The notes: generated by a model from the sequence alone, not told the origin. 64,000 nucleotides of DNA from Pseudomonadales bacterium (GCA_024234215.1 JACKOQ010000001.1:62001-126000), one strand, 5' to 3'; positions 50,135-58,988 are shown, counted from the first letter of the stretch. Numbers and translations are program-made.

Positions 50135-52104
50135 TTCAGCAGCAGATGCCCCTGAAGATCGAGCTCTCCCCGCCAGCCGGCCAGCAGCAGGGTGGTCGAG
50201 GTGCGCTCGGTGAGCAGCAGTGGCCCCTCGATCGCTTCATGCACCCGCAACGACTCCCGCTGGCGGATGGGCACCGGCTGCGCAAAGCCGGCGAGCGGCG
50301 CCGACTGCGCTGATGGCGTGGCGGTCGGCTGCCAGGGTGGCAGCGGCCAGGGTCGGGCCGGCGCGCGCAGCAGCAGCCGGACATTCACCAGTTCGATCGG
50401 CATCTCCAGCCGGTGGCCATAGCGCTGCTCATGCAGCGCATGAAAGGCGCTGCCGGTCGCATCGACGCCTTGCCACGGCAGGTTGAGCGTGAAGGATTGC
50501 CCGCGGTAGCGCAGATCGACCGAGGCCAGCCGTTGCAGCGTGGCCGGATCGACCCGCTGTGCGCGCAGATCGGCCACACCGCTGGCATCGAGCCGTGCCA
50601 GCAGCGCATCGATGGCGGTGCCGCTGGCGTCGTCGAATGGCTGGATGCAGCTGCGTGACAGTTGCCGCGCCTGCGGTGCCACCAACATGCCGAACGCCGA
50701 GAAGACGCCGCCATCGAGCGGCACCAGAGCGCGGCGGATGCCGAGCGCCTCGGCCAGCCGGCACAGGTGCAGACCGCCGGCGCCGCCGAAGCAGCAGAGC
50801 CGGAACTGGCGCGGATCGTGGCCGCGCTCCACCGAGATCAGCCGCAATGCGCGAATCATCTGCTCATTGGCAATCTCGATGATGCCGGCGGCGGTCTCTT
50901 CGAGCGACAGTCCCAGCGGATCGGCCAGCGTGGCGATGGCGCGCTGCGCCGCCGCGACATCGAGCGGCATGGCGCCGCCGAGAAACCGTTCCGGCCGCAG
51001 CCGGCCCAGCAGCAGGTTGGCATCGGTGACGGTCGGTTCGCGGCCGCCGCGTCCATAACAGGCCGGGCCCGGCAGTGCGCCGGCCGAGCGCGGTCCGACC
51101 CAGAGTCCGCCTCCATCATCGAGAAAGGCGATGGATCCGCCGCCGGCACCGATGGTGTGCAGATCGACCATCGGCACCGCGACCGGATAGGGGCCGATCC
51201 GCCCCTCATTGGTCAGCGTCAGCTCGCCCCCGCTGAGCAGGCCGACATCGGTCGAGGTGCCGCCCATGTCGAAGGTGATCAACTGCCGTTCGCCGAGGGT
51301 GTCGGCCAGATGGCGTGCCGCCGCCATGCCGCCGGCCGGACCCGACAGCAGCAGGTTGACGGCGCGCTGCCGGGCCTGCTCGGCGGCGACGGTACCGCCC
51401 GATGACTGCATGATGGTGAGCGGTGCCGGCGCCGTTCGTGCGCTGAGCCGGCCCAGATAGTCGGACACCAGCGGGCCGAGCCAACTGTTGAGCCAGGTGG
51501 CGATGCCGCGCTCATATTCGCGGTACTCGGGCAGCACCTGCGACGAACAGGAGACGAACAGTCCCGGCGGCAGCGCGCCGGCCAGCGCCTGCTCCTCGCT
51601 CTCATCCATGAAGCTGTAGAGCAGGCAGATCGCCACCGCCTGGGGCGCCAGCGTGGCGATGGCGTGGCGCAGCCGGGTCAGATCGGCGTCGGTCAGCGGC
51701 GTGATCAGCCGGCCAAGGTGGTCGCGCCGGGTGTCGACCTCGAAGCAGAGCTCGGCGGGCACTGGTGGCGGCAGCGGCGCCGGCATCAGTTCGTAGAGCT
51801 CGCGCCGGATCTGGCGGCCGATGGTCAGCAGGTCGCGAAAACCACGGTTGGTGACGAACAGCGTCGGCACCCCCTTGCCCTCCAGTGCGGCGTTGGTCGC
51901 AACCGTGGAGCCATGGACCAGCAGCAGCTTGCCCTGGCGCAGTGGCGCTTCCAGCCCCAGTTCGGCCATGCCGGTGGCGATGGCTTCGTCGGGGGCCTCT
52001 GGCGTGGAGAGCACCTTGTGGATATGCAACCGTTCGCCATCGAACAGCACGAAGTCGGTGAAGGTGCCGCCGGTGTCGATTCCCAGGACCATCATGTCGC
52101 GCAT
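50125..52104 (-). CDS. Hydantoinase/oxoprolinase subunit A (HyuA family)
   Basis: The 659-residue protein has the ASKHA-type ATPase start GIDTGGTFTDFVLFDGERLH, HGSTVATNAALEGKG, ITFDMGGTSTDVGLLSGG and GGVFSAFGMLVAPQAR, all characteristic of HyuA / 5-oxoprolinase alpha-type proteins that use ATP to open cyclic amides such as hydantoins or 5-oxoproline. The usual partner, subunit B (HyuB), is not encoded nearby. The gene is solitary, divergent from mutM with an 84-base gap. The substrate is unknown. Confidence 0.88.
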   Translation of the reverse strand: MRDMMVLGIDTGGTFTDFVLFDGERLHIHKVLSTPEAPDEAIATGMAELGLEAPLRQGKLLLVHGSTVATNAALEGKGVPTLFVTNRGFRDLLTIGRQIRRELYELMPAPLPPPVPAELCFEVDTRRDHLGRLITPLTDADLTRLRHAIATLAPQAVAICLLYSFMDESEEQALAGALPPGLFVSCSSQVLPEYREYERGIATWLNSWLGPLVSDYLGRLSARTAPAPLTIMQSSGGTVAAEQARQRAVNLLLSGPAGGMAAARHLADTLGERQLITFDMGGTSTDVGLLSGGELTLTNEGRIGPYPVAVPMVDLHTIGAGGGSIAFLDDGGGLWVGPRSAGALPGPACYGRGGREPTVTDANLLLGRLRPERFLGGAMPLDVAAAQRAIATLADPLGLSLEETAAGIIEIANEQMIRALRLISVERGHDPRQFRLCCFGGAGGLHLCRLAEALGIRRALVPLDGGVFSAFGMLVAPQARQLSRSCIQPFDDASGTAIDALLARLDASGVADLRAQRVDPATLQRLASVDLRYRGQSFTLNLPWQGVDATGSAFHALHEQRYGHRLEMPIELVNVRLLLRAPARPWPLPPWQPTATPSAQSAPLAGFAQPVPIRQRESLRVHEAIEGPLLLTERTSTTLLLAGWRGELDLQGHLLLNRE

Positions 52105-52188
52105 CGTGTCTGGACTCTCCCCTTGTCGATCGCTGGCTGCTAAGGTGACGGCCGCTCACTCACCGCCATTTTACCCAGCCGTTTTTGC

Positions 52189-53007
52189 ATGCCGGAACTG
52201 CCCGAAGTCGAAACCACCTTGCGTGGCCTTGCCCCCCATCTGATTGGCCGCCGCATCCACGACATGGTGCTGCGCAATGGCCGGCTGCGCTGGCCGATTC
52301 CGGATGAGCTGCCCGAACGCCTCCGCGACCGGCGCATCGGCTCATTGCAGCGGCGCGCCAAGTATCTGCTGCTGCAACTCGATGGCGGACACCTGCTGCT
52401 CCATCTGGGCATGTCCGGCCGCTTCATGCTGCTCGAACCGCCCGCCGTCGCGCCGACGGCACATGACCACTATGACCTGCTGCTCGAAGGCGGCGCGCTG
52501 CTGCGCTACCGTGATCCGCGCCGTTTTGGCTGCTGCCTGTGGCTCGAGGGCGATCCGCTGACCCATCCACTGCTGAGCCGACTGGGGCCGGAGCCGCTCG
52601 GCGAGGCGTTCGACGGCGGCCACCTCCATCGGAGCGCACGTGGCCGCACGGTGGCGATCAAGAGCCTGCTGATGCAGAGCGAAGTGGTGGTCGGCATCGG
52701 CAACATCTACGCCAACGAGGCGCTCCATCGAGCCGGCATCGATCCGCGACGACCGGCCGGCACCCTCTCCCATGCCGACTGCGAGCGGCTGGTCGGGCAG
52801 ATCAGGCGGCTGCTGGAGCAGGCGATCACCCAGGGCGGCACCACGCTGCGCGACTTTCTGAACAGCGATGGCCAGGCCGGCTATTTCGGCTTCGCGCTCG
52901 ATGTCTACGGACGCACCGGGCAGCCCTGCCCGCGCTGCGGGGGCCAGGTGGCCTCGATACGGCTCAACCAGCGCTCCACCTTTTTTTGCCAGGAGTGCCA
53001 GCAGTGA
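52189..53007 (+). CDS. mutM: Formamidopyrimidine-DNA glycosylase
   Basis: MutM removes 8-oxoguanine and formamidopyrimidines. The 272-residue protein begins PELPEVETTLRGLAPHL after Met1, with catalytic Pro2 and Glu3. It has the H2TH region with GIGNIYANEALHRAGIDPRR and a C-terminal zinc finger CPRC...CQEC. Its stop overlaps the GTG of the following acyltransferase gene. In Pseudomonas mutM also lies near ferredoxin-coaD-ftsYEX genes, so this block is conserved. Confidence 0.98.
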   Translation: MPELPEVETTLRGLAPHLIGRRIHDMVLRNGRLRWPIPDELPERLRDRRIGSLQRRAKYLLLQLDGGHLLLHLGMSGRFMLLEPPAVAPTAHDHYDLLLEGGALLRYRDPRRFGCCLWLEGDPLTHPLLSRLGPEPLGEAFDGGHLHRSARGRTVAIKSLLMQSEVVVGIGNIYANEALHRAGIDPRRPAGTLSHADCERLVGQIRRLLEQAITQGGTTLRDFLNSDGQAGYFGFALDVYGRTGQPCPRCGGQVASIRLNQRSTFFCQECQQ

Positions 53008-54098
53008 AGCTCTCCGACCGCAGCCAGAGCCGCGACAACAACTTCAATCTCATTCGCATGGTGGCGGCTTGCTCGGTGCTCGTGAGCCACAGCTTTGCGC
53101 TGACCGGCTCGGGCGAAGACCCGGTCAAAAGGCTGATCGGCATGGTGACACTGGGCGATCTGGCGGTTGATCTCTTCTTCGTCGCCAGCGGGTTTCTGGT
53201 CACTGCCAGTCTGCTGAAGCGGCAAAACGGCGTCGACTTTGTCTGGGCCCGCTTTCTGCGGATCTATCCGGCTTACTGGCTGATGCTGCTGATGATGGCG
53301 TTCGTGCTGGGGCCGCTCTTCACCACCTTGCCGCCGTCGGACTACTTTGCGCAGAGCTCGATCTATGTGCGGCTGGCCAAAGCGGCCACGGTCTTCATCC
53401 ACACGGCCTCTACGCTGCCCGGTGTGTTCACAACCAATCCGCTGCCGAATGCCGTCAATGGGTCACTCTGGACCATGCCTTACGAAGTGCGGATGTACGC
53501 CATTCTGGCCGTCACCTGGCTGCTGTTGCGCTGGCGGAGCGATCGCATCAGGGCATTGCAGCGGGCGGTCATCGTCTATGCGCTGCTCGCGGCGGGCTAT
53601 CTGCTGGCCGAGGAGTGTGCCTTGATCGATCAATCTCCGCGGCTCCACCAGCTTGCCAGATTCATCTTCATGTTCTTCAGTGGTGCGACCTTTTATGTGC
53701 TGCGGGCGCGCATCCGTTTGCACGGCGCGCTGTTCTGGCCACTGCTTCTGCTGTTGTTGCTGTCGGTCGAGCACCGCCACCTCTTTTTTGTGCTCTACCA
53801 TGGCTCGATCGCCTACCTGCTGCTCTATCTGGCCTATGTGCCTTCGGGTCTGGTCCGTGGCTACAACCGGGTGGGTGATTACTCCTACGGCTTCTATATT
53901 TATGCCTTCCCGGTGCAGCAAGCGGTGGTCGCATTGATATCTGACGTCTCGGTGCTGGAGATGGTGCTGATTGCGGTGCCGGTGGTTCTGCTGCTCAGCG
54001 CGCTCTCCTGGCATCTGCTGGAGAAGCGCGTGCTGACGCTGAAGGAGCGCTACGTGCAGCGCACCCGGGCCTGGCTCGGTGCTGCGCCGGCCGAGTAG
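53004..54098 (+). CDS. Acyltransferase family 3 membrane protein (OatA/WecH-like)
   Basis: The 364-residue protein has about ten hydrophobic helices and begins with the family pattern NNFNLIRMVAACSVLVSHSF, with the catalytic histidine in SHS. Later signatures are LAVDLFFVASGFLVTASLLK and FVWARFLRIYPAYWLMLLM. Acyltransferase-3 proteins O-acetylate polysaccharides, LPS sugars or peptidoglycan at the inner membrane. The GTG at 53004 overlaps the mutM stop (GTGA) and follows AGGAG. The acceptor is unknown. Confidence 0.9.
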   Translation: MKLSDRSQSRDNNFNLIRMVAACSVLVSHSFALTGSGEDPVKRLIGMVTLGDLAVDLFFVASGFLVTASLLKRQNGVDFVWARFLRIYPAYWLMLLMMAFVLGPLFTTLPPSDYFAQSSIYVRLAKAATVFIHTASTLPGVFTTNPLPNAVNGSLWTMPYEVRMYAILAVTWLLLRWRSDRIRALQRAVIVYALLAAGYLLAEECALIDQSPRLHQLARFIFMFFSGATFYVLRARIRLHGALFWPLLLLLLLSVEHRHLFFVLYHGSIAYLLLYLAYVPSGLVRGYNRVGDYSYGFYIYAFPVQQAVVALISDVSVLEMVLIAVPVVLLLSALSWHLLEKRVLTLKERYVQRTRAWLGAAPAE

Positions 54099-54173
54099 CA
54101 TCGGTGCGCCATTGCGCTACCATGGACCAGGCTTATCGAATGTTCTTGGCTTCAACCTGCATGGAGAGTTCAG

Positions 54174-54524
54174 ATGAACCTGCGCAACCGGCGGTCTCTC
54201 TGCCAGACCGGGATTCTGACGCTGAGCCTGCTGCTCGGCACCCAGCCGCTGTGGGCCGGCAGCAGCGATGACGGCAACCGGCCGGGTGCCGGCGCGATGG
54301 CGGCCGATCTGCTGGTGGCACGGCCGCTGCTGATCGGCATGACGGTGGTGGGCACTGGGCTGTTCATCGTCAGCCTGCCCTTTTCGGCGCTGGGCGGCAA
54401 TGTCGACGAGGCGGCCGATCAGTTGGTGGCCGGTCCGGCCAGGAACGCCTTTGTCCGCTGCCTGGGCTGCACCGCCGCCTCCCGCAAGCCTGCACCAGCC
54501 GTCGGCGACGGACCGACGCAGTAG
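54174..54524 (+). CDS. Small conserved exported membrane protein (Pseudomonas-type)
   Basis: A 116-residue protein with an N-terminal signal peptide or helix (QTGILTLSLLLGTQPLWAGS), a second hydrophobic segment (ARPLLIGMTVVGTGLFIVSL) and the distinctive end AADQLVAGPARNAFVRCLGC. Similar short proteins near mutM in Pseudomonas are annotated as multidrug transporters without evidence; the sequence is too small for a transporter. Function is unknown. It is convergent with the ferredoxin gene. Confidence 0.75.
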   Translation: MNLRNRRSLCQTGILTLSLLLGTQPLWAGSSDDGNRPGAGAMAADLLVARPLLIGMTVVGTGLFIVSLPFSALGGNVDEAADQLVAGPARNAFVRCLGCTAASRKPAPAVGDGPTQ

Positions 54525-54533
54525 TCCAGCGCC

Positions 54534-54791
54534 TCAGGGCTCGGTGGAGGGGTGCAGTTGCTGGAACTTCCGTTGCAGCGCCTGCGGCGATTCGATGCAC
54601 TCCGGGTCGGTGAGGATGCAGTCGACCGGGCAGATCTCGATGCACTGCGGCCGATCGAAATGGCCAACGCACTCGGTGCAGAGCGCCGGGTCGATCTCAT
54701 AGACCAGCTCGCCGGCATGGATGGCCCCGTTGGGGCACTCGGGTTCGCAGACATCGCAGTTGATGCAGGCGCTGGTGATCATCAAGGCCAT
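54534..54791 (-). CDS. YfhL-type 4Fe-4S ferredoxin
   Basis: An 85-residue ferredoxin with two 4Fe-4S clusters. The first motif is CINCDVCEPECPNGAI and the second CTECVGHFDRPQCIEICPVD, with the insert between cysteines that is typical of the Alvin/YfhL class (Fdx1 of Pseudomonas). A low-potential electron carrier role is likely. The start at 54791 was chosen among two nearby ATGs (the other is at 54782). It lies just downstream of coaD, on the same strand, as in Pseudomonas. Confidence 0.95.
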   Translation of the reverse strand: MALMITSACINCDVCEPECPNGAIHAGELVYEIDPALCTECVGHFDRPQCIEICPVDCILTDPECIESPQALQRKFQQLHPSTEP

Positions 54792-54810
54792 GCCGGCTGC
54801 CGGTGCGTTG

Positions 54811-55296
54811 CTATTTCGGTGGCGGAAACTTGGCCTGCAATGCCGTGGCGACCTCCGGCCGGACAAACTTGCTGACATCGCCATGAAAGCTGGCGATCTC
54901 GCGCACCAGGGTCGATGAGATGAACGACAGGTTGTCGGCCGGGGTCAGAAAGATGGTCTCGATCTGCGGCGCCATCGCCCGGTTCATGTTGGTCAGTTGC
55001 AGCTCATATTCGTAGTCGGAGACGGCGCGAATCCCGCGCACGATGGCGATGGCATCGTGCTGGCGGCTGAAGTTGATCAGCAGCCCCTCGATGGCCAGCA
55101 CTTCGACATTGGGCAGATGGGCGACGCAGAGGCGAGCGAGGTCGATCCGCTCCTGCAGCGTGAACAGCGGCTGCTTGCCGGCACTGGGCGCAATGCCGAG
55201 CAGCACCCGGTCGAACAGCCGGGCGGCCCGCTCCAGAATGTCGACATGGCCGTTGGTCAGAGGGTTGAAGGTGCCGGGATAGATGGCGGTTTTCAT
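54811..55296 (-). CDS. coaD: Pantetheine-phosphate adenylyltransferase
   Basis: CoaD converts 4'-phosphopantetheine to dephospho-CoA. The 161-residue protein has the nucleotidyltransferase motif YPGTFNPLTNGHVDILERA and the C-terminal signature FISSTLVREIASFHGDVS; TxGH is present as TNGH. It ends 19 bases before the ferredoxin gene. The group rsmD-coaD-ferredoxin reads on the minus strand, divergent from ftsY. Confidence 0.97.
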   Translation of the reverse strand: MKTAIYPGTFNPLTNGHVDILERAARLFDRVLLGIAPSAGKQPLFTLQERIDLARLCVAHLPNVEVLAIEGLLINFSRQHDAIAIVRGIRAVSDYEYELQLTNMNRAMAPQIETIFLTPADNLSFISSTLVREIASFHGDVSKFVRPEVATALQAKFPPPK

Positions 55297-55359
55297 GGTT
55301 ATTCTCTTCGCTGCACTGCCAGATGGAGCGGCGATGTTACTACGGCGGTTCGCGGCCGC

Positions 55360-55956
55360 TCAATCGGACTGCGCCACCGGCTGCCGCCGTAGCAGTTGCG
55401 CCGTCACCTGACCGGCGTGGGTGGCGCGCAGCGGCAGCCAGTTCGGCGGCAGTGCAGGCTGATGCTCCCGCTCGTGCTCCAGGTAGATCAGTGCCTGTGG
55501 GCTCAGCAGAGCGCGCTGCTCCAGTTGCTGCACCACCTGTTCGAGCAGACCGCGTCTGAAGGGCGGATCGAGAAAGACCAGGTCGAAGGGTGCAGAGCGC
55601 GCTGGGTCGAAGCCGGTCAGCCAGTCGGTCACATCACCACAGACCACCTCGCCGCCGGCTTGCAGCGTGGCCTGGATCTGCCGCAGCGCCCTGACCAGCC
55701 GAATATCCGCCTCGATCCAGACCACCTGCGCGGCGCCGCGTGACAGCGCTTCGAGCCCGAGGATGCCGGTGCCGGCGAACAGATCGAGGCAGCGTGTGCC
55801 GCGCACGGCGGGCCCAATCCAGTTGAACAGGGTCTCGCGCACCCGATCGGGGGTGGGGCGCAGCATCTCGCTGGCGATCACCGGGAGGCGTCGTCCCCGC
55901 CAGCGGCCGGCAATGATGCGGATGCGTCCGGGGGCCGTGTGCGCTGGATTCACCAC
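55360..55956 (-). CDS. rsmD: 16S rRNA (guanine966-N2)-methyltransferase
   Basis: RsmD methylates G966 of 16S rRNA. The protein has GRIRIIAGRWRGRRLPV, DRVRETLFNWI, the SAM motif CLDLFAGTGILGLEALSRGA and the catalytic FLDPPF. A GTG at 55956 gives 198 residues, the normal length; a longer TTG start at 56040 would add 28 unlike residues. It is divergent from ftsY, the usual arrangement in gammaproteobacteria. Confidence 0.94.
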   Translation of the reverse strand: MVNPAHTAPGRIRIIAGRWRGRRLPVIASEMLRPTPDRVRETLFNWIGPAVRGTRCLDLFAGTGILGLEALSRGAAQVVWIEADIRLVRALRQIQATLQAGGEVVCGDVTDWLTGFDPARSAPFDLVFLDPPFRRGLLEQVVQQLEQRALLSPQALIYLEHEREHQPALPPNWLPLRATHAGQVTAQLLRRQPVAQSD

Positions 55957-56110
55957 CGCGAGGAGGCCGGCGGGAGGCCGTCGAAAGGGGCTGGCAACAT
56001 CGAACAGACCTCTGCGCTCTGCATACCCCGAACGGGGCAAGGGGTGCTAGGATACCCAACCCGCGCGAGTCACCGCCAGCGCGCCCGTTTCCACTCCAGC
56101 GATCGGCGTC

Positions 56111-57265
56111 ATGTTCAAGTTCCTCAAGCGCAACAACACCCCCCAGACGCCCGAGGCGGCGGGATCGGGCACGGCGTCGCCTTCCGCGGAGCATGACGCT
56201 GAAGCGCCTGAATCGTCGCCGTCACCCATCGATGCACTCCTGCACGAACCAGCGCCGACTGCCGATACTGAACCGCAGCAGGCGCAGGCTGCTCCCACGG
56301 TGGCCGCGCCCGCCGAGACCGAGCCGAGTGCCAGCAAGCCGGGGCTGTTCAGCCGCATCCGCAGTGGTCTGACCCGCACCCGTGTCTCGCTGGCCGAGGG
56401 ACTGAGCAATCTGATACTCGGCCGCAAGCAGATCGATGCCGAGCTGCTGGAGGCGCTGGAAGAGCAGTTGCTGCTGGCCGATGTCGGCATGGCGGCGACC
56501 CGGCAGATCATCGATCAACTGAGCGACCGGGTGGCGCGCAAGCAGCTGGCCGATGCCGATGCCCTCCATGCGGCGCTGCGTGCCGCGCTGAGCGAGATCC
56601 TGCGGCCGGTCAGCCTGCCGCTTCAGATCGACGACAGCAAGCGCCCCTACGTGCTGCTGGTGATCGGCGTCAATGGCGTTGGCAAGACCACCACCATCGG
56701 CAAGCTGGCGAAACGATATGGCCAGCAGGGCAAGAAGGTGATGCTGGCCGCCGGTGACACCTTTCGTGCGGCGGCGGTGGAGCAGCTCAAGGTGTGGGGC
56801 GAGCGCAACCAGGTGCCGGTGGTCGCCCAGCAGAGCGGTGCCGACAGCGCCTCCGTGCTGTTCGATGCGCTGTCGGCCGCCAAGGCGCGCGGCATCGATC
56901 TGCTGATCGCCGACACCGCCGGCCGGCTGCACAACAAGGCGCATCTGCTGGAAGAGCTGAAGAAGGTGGTGCGGGTGCTGAAGAAGATCGACCCCGAGGC
57001 GCCCCACGAGGTGCTGCTGGTGCTGGATGCCAGCACCGGCCAGAATGCCCTCAACCAGGCGCAGCAGTTTCGCGATGCGGTCGATGTCAGCGGCATCGCG
57101 CTGACCAAGCTCGATGGCACTGCCAAGGGCGGCGTCATCTTCGCCATTGCCCAGCAGCTCGGTCTGCCGATTCGCTTCATCGGCGTCGGCGAGGCGATCG
57201 ACGACCTGCGTCCGTTCGATGCCGATGAGTTCATCCGCGCACTGTTCGAGCGCGATCCGGCCTGA
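56111..57265 (+). CDS. ftsY: Signal recognition particle receptor FtsY
   Basis: FtsY docks ribosome-SRP complexes at the inner membrane. The 384-residue protein has a basic N-terminal stretch, an acidic Ala/Pro/Glu-rich A domain (about residues 10-75), and the NG domain with GVNGVGKTT at 186-194, AGDTFRAAAVEQLKVW, DTAGRLHN and TKLDGTAKGG. The ATG at 56111 begins MFKFLKRNN. It is followed 3 bases later by ftsE. Confidence 0.98.
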   Translation: MFKFLKRNNTPQTPEAAGSGTASPSAEHDAEAPESSPSPIDALLHEPAPTADTEPQQAQAAPTVAAPAETEPSASKPGLFSRIRSGLTRTRVSLAEGLSNLILGRKQIDAELLEALEEQLLLADVGMAATRQIIDQLSDRVARKQLADADALHAALRAALSEILRPVSLPLQIDDSKRPYVLLVIGVNGVGKTTTIGKLAKRYGQQGKKVMLAAGDTFRAAAVEQLKVWGERNQVPVVAQQSGADSASVLFDALSAAKARGIDLLIADTAGRLHNKAHLLEELKKVVRVLKKIDPEAPHEVLLVLDASTGQNALNQAQQFRDAVDVSGIALTKLDGTAKGGVIFAIAQQLGLPIRFIGVGEAIDDLRPFDADEFIRALFERDPA

Positions 57266-57268
57266 TCG

Positions 57269-57955
57269 ATGCTGCGGTTCGAGCAGGTCAGCAAACGCTA
57301 TGAAGGTGGCCACGAGGCGCTGCGCGACCTCTCCTTTCATCTGCCGAAACGGTCGCTGGCCTTTCTGACCGGCCACTCCGGTGCCGGCAAGAGCACGCTG
57401 CTGAAGCTGATCATGCGCATGGAGCGGCCCTCCCAGGGGCGGGTGCTGGTGGGCGGCATCGATCTCGACCGTCTGCCACAGCGCAGCATTCCTTTCTATC
57501 GCCGCAACATCGGCGTGGTGTTCCAGAACCACCGGCTGCTGTTCGATCGCACGCTGTTCGACAATGTCGCGCTGCCGTTGGTGATTGCCGGCGCTTCGCG
57601 GCACGAGATCGGCCGCCGGGTGCGGGCCGCCCTCGACAAGGTGGGGTTGCTCGACAAGGAGCGGATGAACCCGATCCAGCTCTCCGGTGGCGAGCAGCAG
57701 CGTGCCGGCATTGCCCGCGCGGTGGTCAGCAGGCCGCCGCTGCTGCTGGCCGATGAGCCGACCGGCAACCTCGATCCCGACCTCTCCGCCGAGATCATGG
57801 CGCTCTTCTCCGCCTTCAGCCAGGCGGGGGTCACGGTGCTGATCGCCAGCCACGACACCGCGCTGATCGATGCGATGGACAAACCGGTCTTCGAACTTCA
57901 CGAAGGCCGGTTGATCAACGACCCGTTCGACGACGGCGACGCTGCCCCGCCATGA
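57269..57955 (+). CDS. ftsE: Cell division ATP-binding protein FtsE
   Basis: FtsE with FtsX forms an ABC-type complex that activates peptidoglycan hydrolysis at the septum. The 228-residue protein has Walker A GHSGAGKST at 35-43, the signature LSGGEQQRAGIARAVV and Walker B LLLADEPTGNLDP. Its end overlaps ftsX by 4 bases. Length and sequence are typical. Confidence 0.97.
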   Translation: MLRFEQVSKRYEGGHEALRDLSFHLPKRSLAFLTGHSGAGKSTLLKLIMRMERPSQGRVLVGGIDLDRLPQRSIPFYRRNIGVVFQNHRLLFDRTLFDNVALPLVIAGASRHEIGRRVRAALDKVGLLDKERMNPIQLSGGEQQRAGIARAVVSRPPLLLADEPTGNLDPDLSAEIMALFSAFSQAGVTVLIASHDTALIDAMDKPVFELHEGRLINDPFDDGDAAPP

Positions 57956-58935
57956 GTGCCAAGATGGCGAGAGGCCAGAACTCCGCCCGCCGCCAGCCGC
58001 CCGGCTGGCGTGACCGCCTGCGCGGTTACGTGCTGCAGCACCGCAGCCACTGCCGGGACAGCCTCAGGCGGTTGCTGGCCGAACCGATGGCGACGCTGAT
58101 GATCTGGAGCATGGTCGGCATCGCGCTGGCGCTGCCGAGCGGCCTCTATCTTCTGCTCGACAACCTCAAGCAGGTGAGCGAGGGCTGGAGTGAAGGCAGC
58201 CGCCGCATCACCCTCTACCTCAAGATCGAGCAGAGTGACGAGATGGCCCGCCTGCTCGGTGAGCGGCTGGGTCGCGATGCCGAGATCGCCGCGGTCAAGG
58301 TGATCGGCCGCGAGGCGGCGCTGCTGGAGTTCCGGCAGCGCTCGAAACTGGATGATGTGATCGACGCGCTCGGCAGCAACCCGCTGCCGCCGCTGCTGTT
58401 GATCACGCCGCGGGCCGACAGCGGTGGGATCGAGCCGCTGCGGGCACTGGCCCGGCGGTTGGCCACGCTGCCGGAGGTCGAGCAGGCGCAGGTCGACACC
58501 GAGTGGCTGGCGCGGCTGCTGGCGCTGATCGAGCTGGGACAGCGGGCGGTGCTGGCCTTGACGCTGCTGCTGGCGGTGGCGGTGTTGCTGATCGTCGCCA
58601 CCACCTTGCGGCTGACCATCACCAACCGCCGGCGCGAGATCGAGGTGATCAAACTGGTCGGTGGCACCGCGGCCTTCATCCGCCGGCCGTTTCTCTACAC
58701 CGGCCTCTGGTATGGTCTGGGCGGCGGCATGGCGGCATTGCTGCTGACCGGGGCGCTGCTGCTCTGGCTGCGCGCGCCGGTGCAGGAGCTGGCCGCCCTC
58801 TATCAGAGCAGCTTCACGCCGGTGGGCTTGGGGATGCATGGCACGACGATCCTGCTGCTGGGCAGTGCGCTGCTCGGTGTGGCGGGCGCCTGGATCGCGG
58901 CCGAGCGGCAACTGCGCTCGATCGAGCCTGATTGA
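57952..58935 (+). CDS. ftsX: Cell division protein FtsX
   Basis: FtsX is the membrane partner of FtsE that signals to septal amidase activators. The 327-residue protein has a cytoplasmic basic N-terminus, one membrane helix (TLMIWSMVGIALALPSGLYL), a periplasmic loop of about 100 residues and three further helices, as in the family. The signature ATTLRLTITNRRREIEVIKL is present. The start overlaps ftsE (ATGA). It is followed by the rpoH promoter region. Confidence 0.97.
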   Translation: MSAKMARGQNSARRQPPGWRDRLRGYVLQHRSHCRDSLRRLLAEPMATLMIWSMVGIALALPSGLYLLLDNLKQVSEGWSEGSRRITLYLKIEQSDEMARLLGERLGRDAEIAAVKVIGREAALLEFRQRSKLDDVIDALGSNPLPPLLLITPRADSGGIEPLRALARRLATLPEVEQAQVDTEWLARLLALIELGQRAVLALTLLLAVAVLLIVATTLRLTITNRRREIEVIKLVGGTAAFIRRPFLYTGLWYGLGGGMAALLLTGALLLWLRAPVQELAALYQSSFTPVGLGMHGTTILLLGSALLGVAGAWIAAERQLRSIEPD

Positions 58936-58942
58936 ATCACTT

Positions 58943-58970
58943 GGAACTTCGACCGGTTTTAGCACTCCAA
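58943..58970 (+). promoter_or_regulatory. rpoH: SigmaE/AlgU-type promoter of rpoH
   Basis: GGAACTT (58943-58949) is the sigmaE -35 consensus, followed by 16 bases and TCCAA (58966-58970), which matches the TCAAA-type -10 at four of five positions. A sigmaE/AlgU promoter upstream of rpoH is known in E. coli and Pseudomonas, which supports the call. Confidence 0.6.
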
Positions 58971-58985
58971 TCGGCCAAGTGCTAG
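58959..58985 (+). promoter_or_regulatory. CIRCE-like element (HrcA operator) upstream of rpoH
   Basis: TTAGCACTC at 58959-58967 is followed by a 9-base spacer and AAGTGCTAG at 58977-58985. The CIRCE consensus is TTAGCACTC-N9-GAGTGCTAA, so 16 of 18 arm bases match, including the fully symmetric TAGCACT/AGTGCTA core. It overlaps a sigma70-like promoter and the sigmaE-like -10 element. Confidence 0.72.
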
Positions 58986-58988
58986 AAT
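58959..58988 (+). promoter_or_regulatory. rpoH: Sigma70-type promoter of rpoH overlapping CIRCE
   Basis: TTAGCA (58959-58964) serves as a -35 hexamer with four of six consensus bases, 18 bases before TAGAAT (58983-58988). Both hexamers are built from CIRCE arm sequence, so a bound HrcA would cover the promoter. The start codon of rpoH is 26 bases downstream. Confidence 0.55.
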
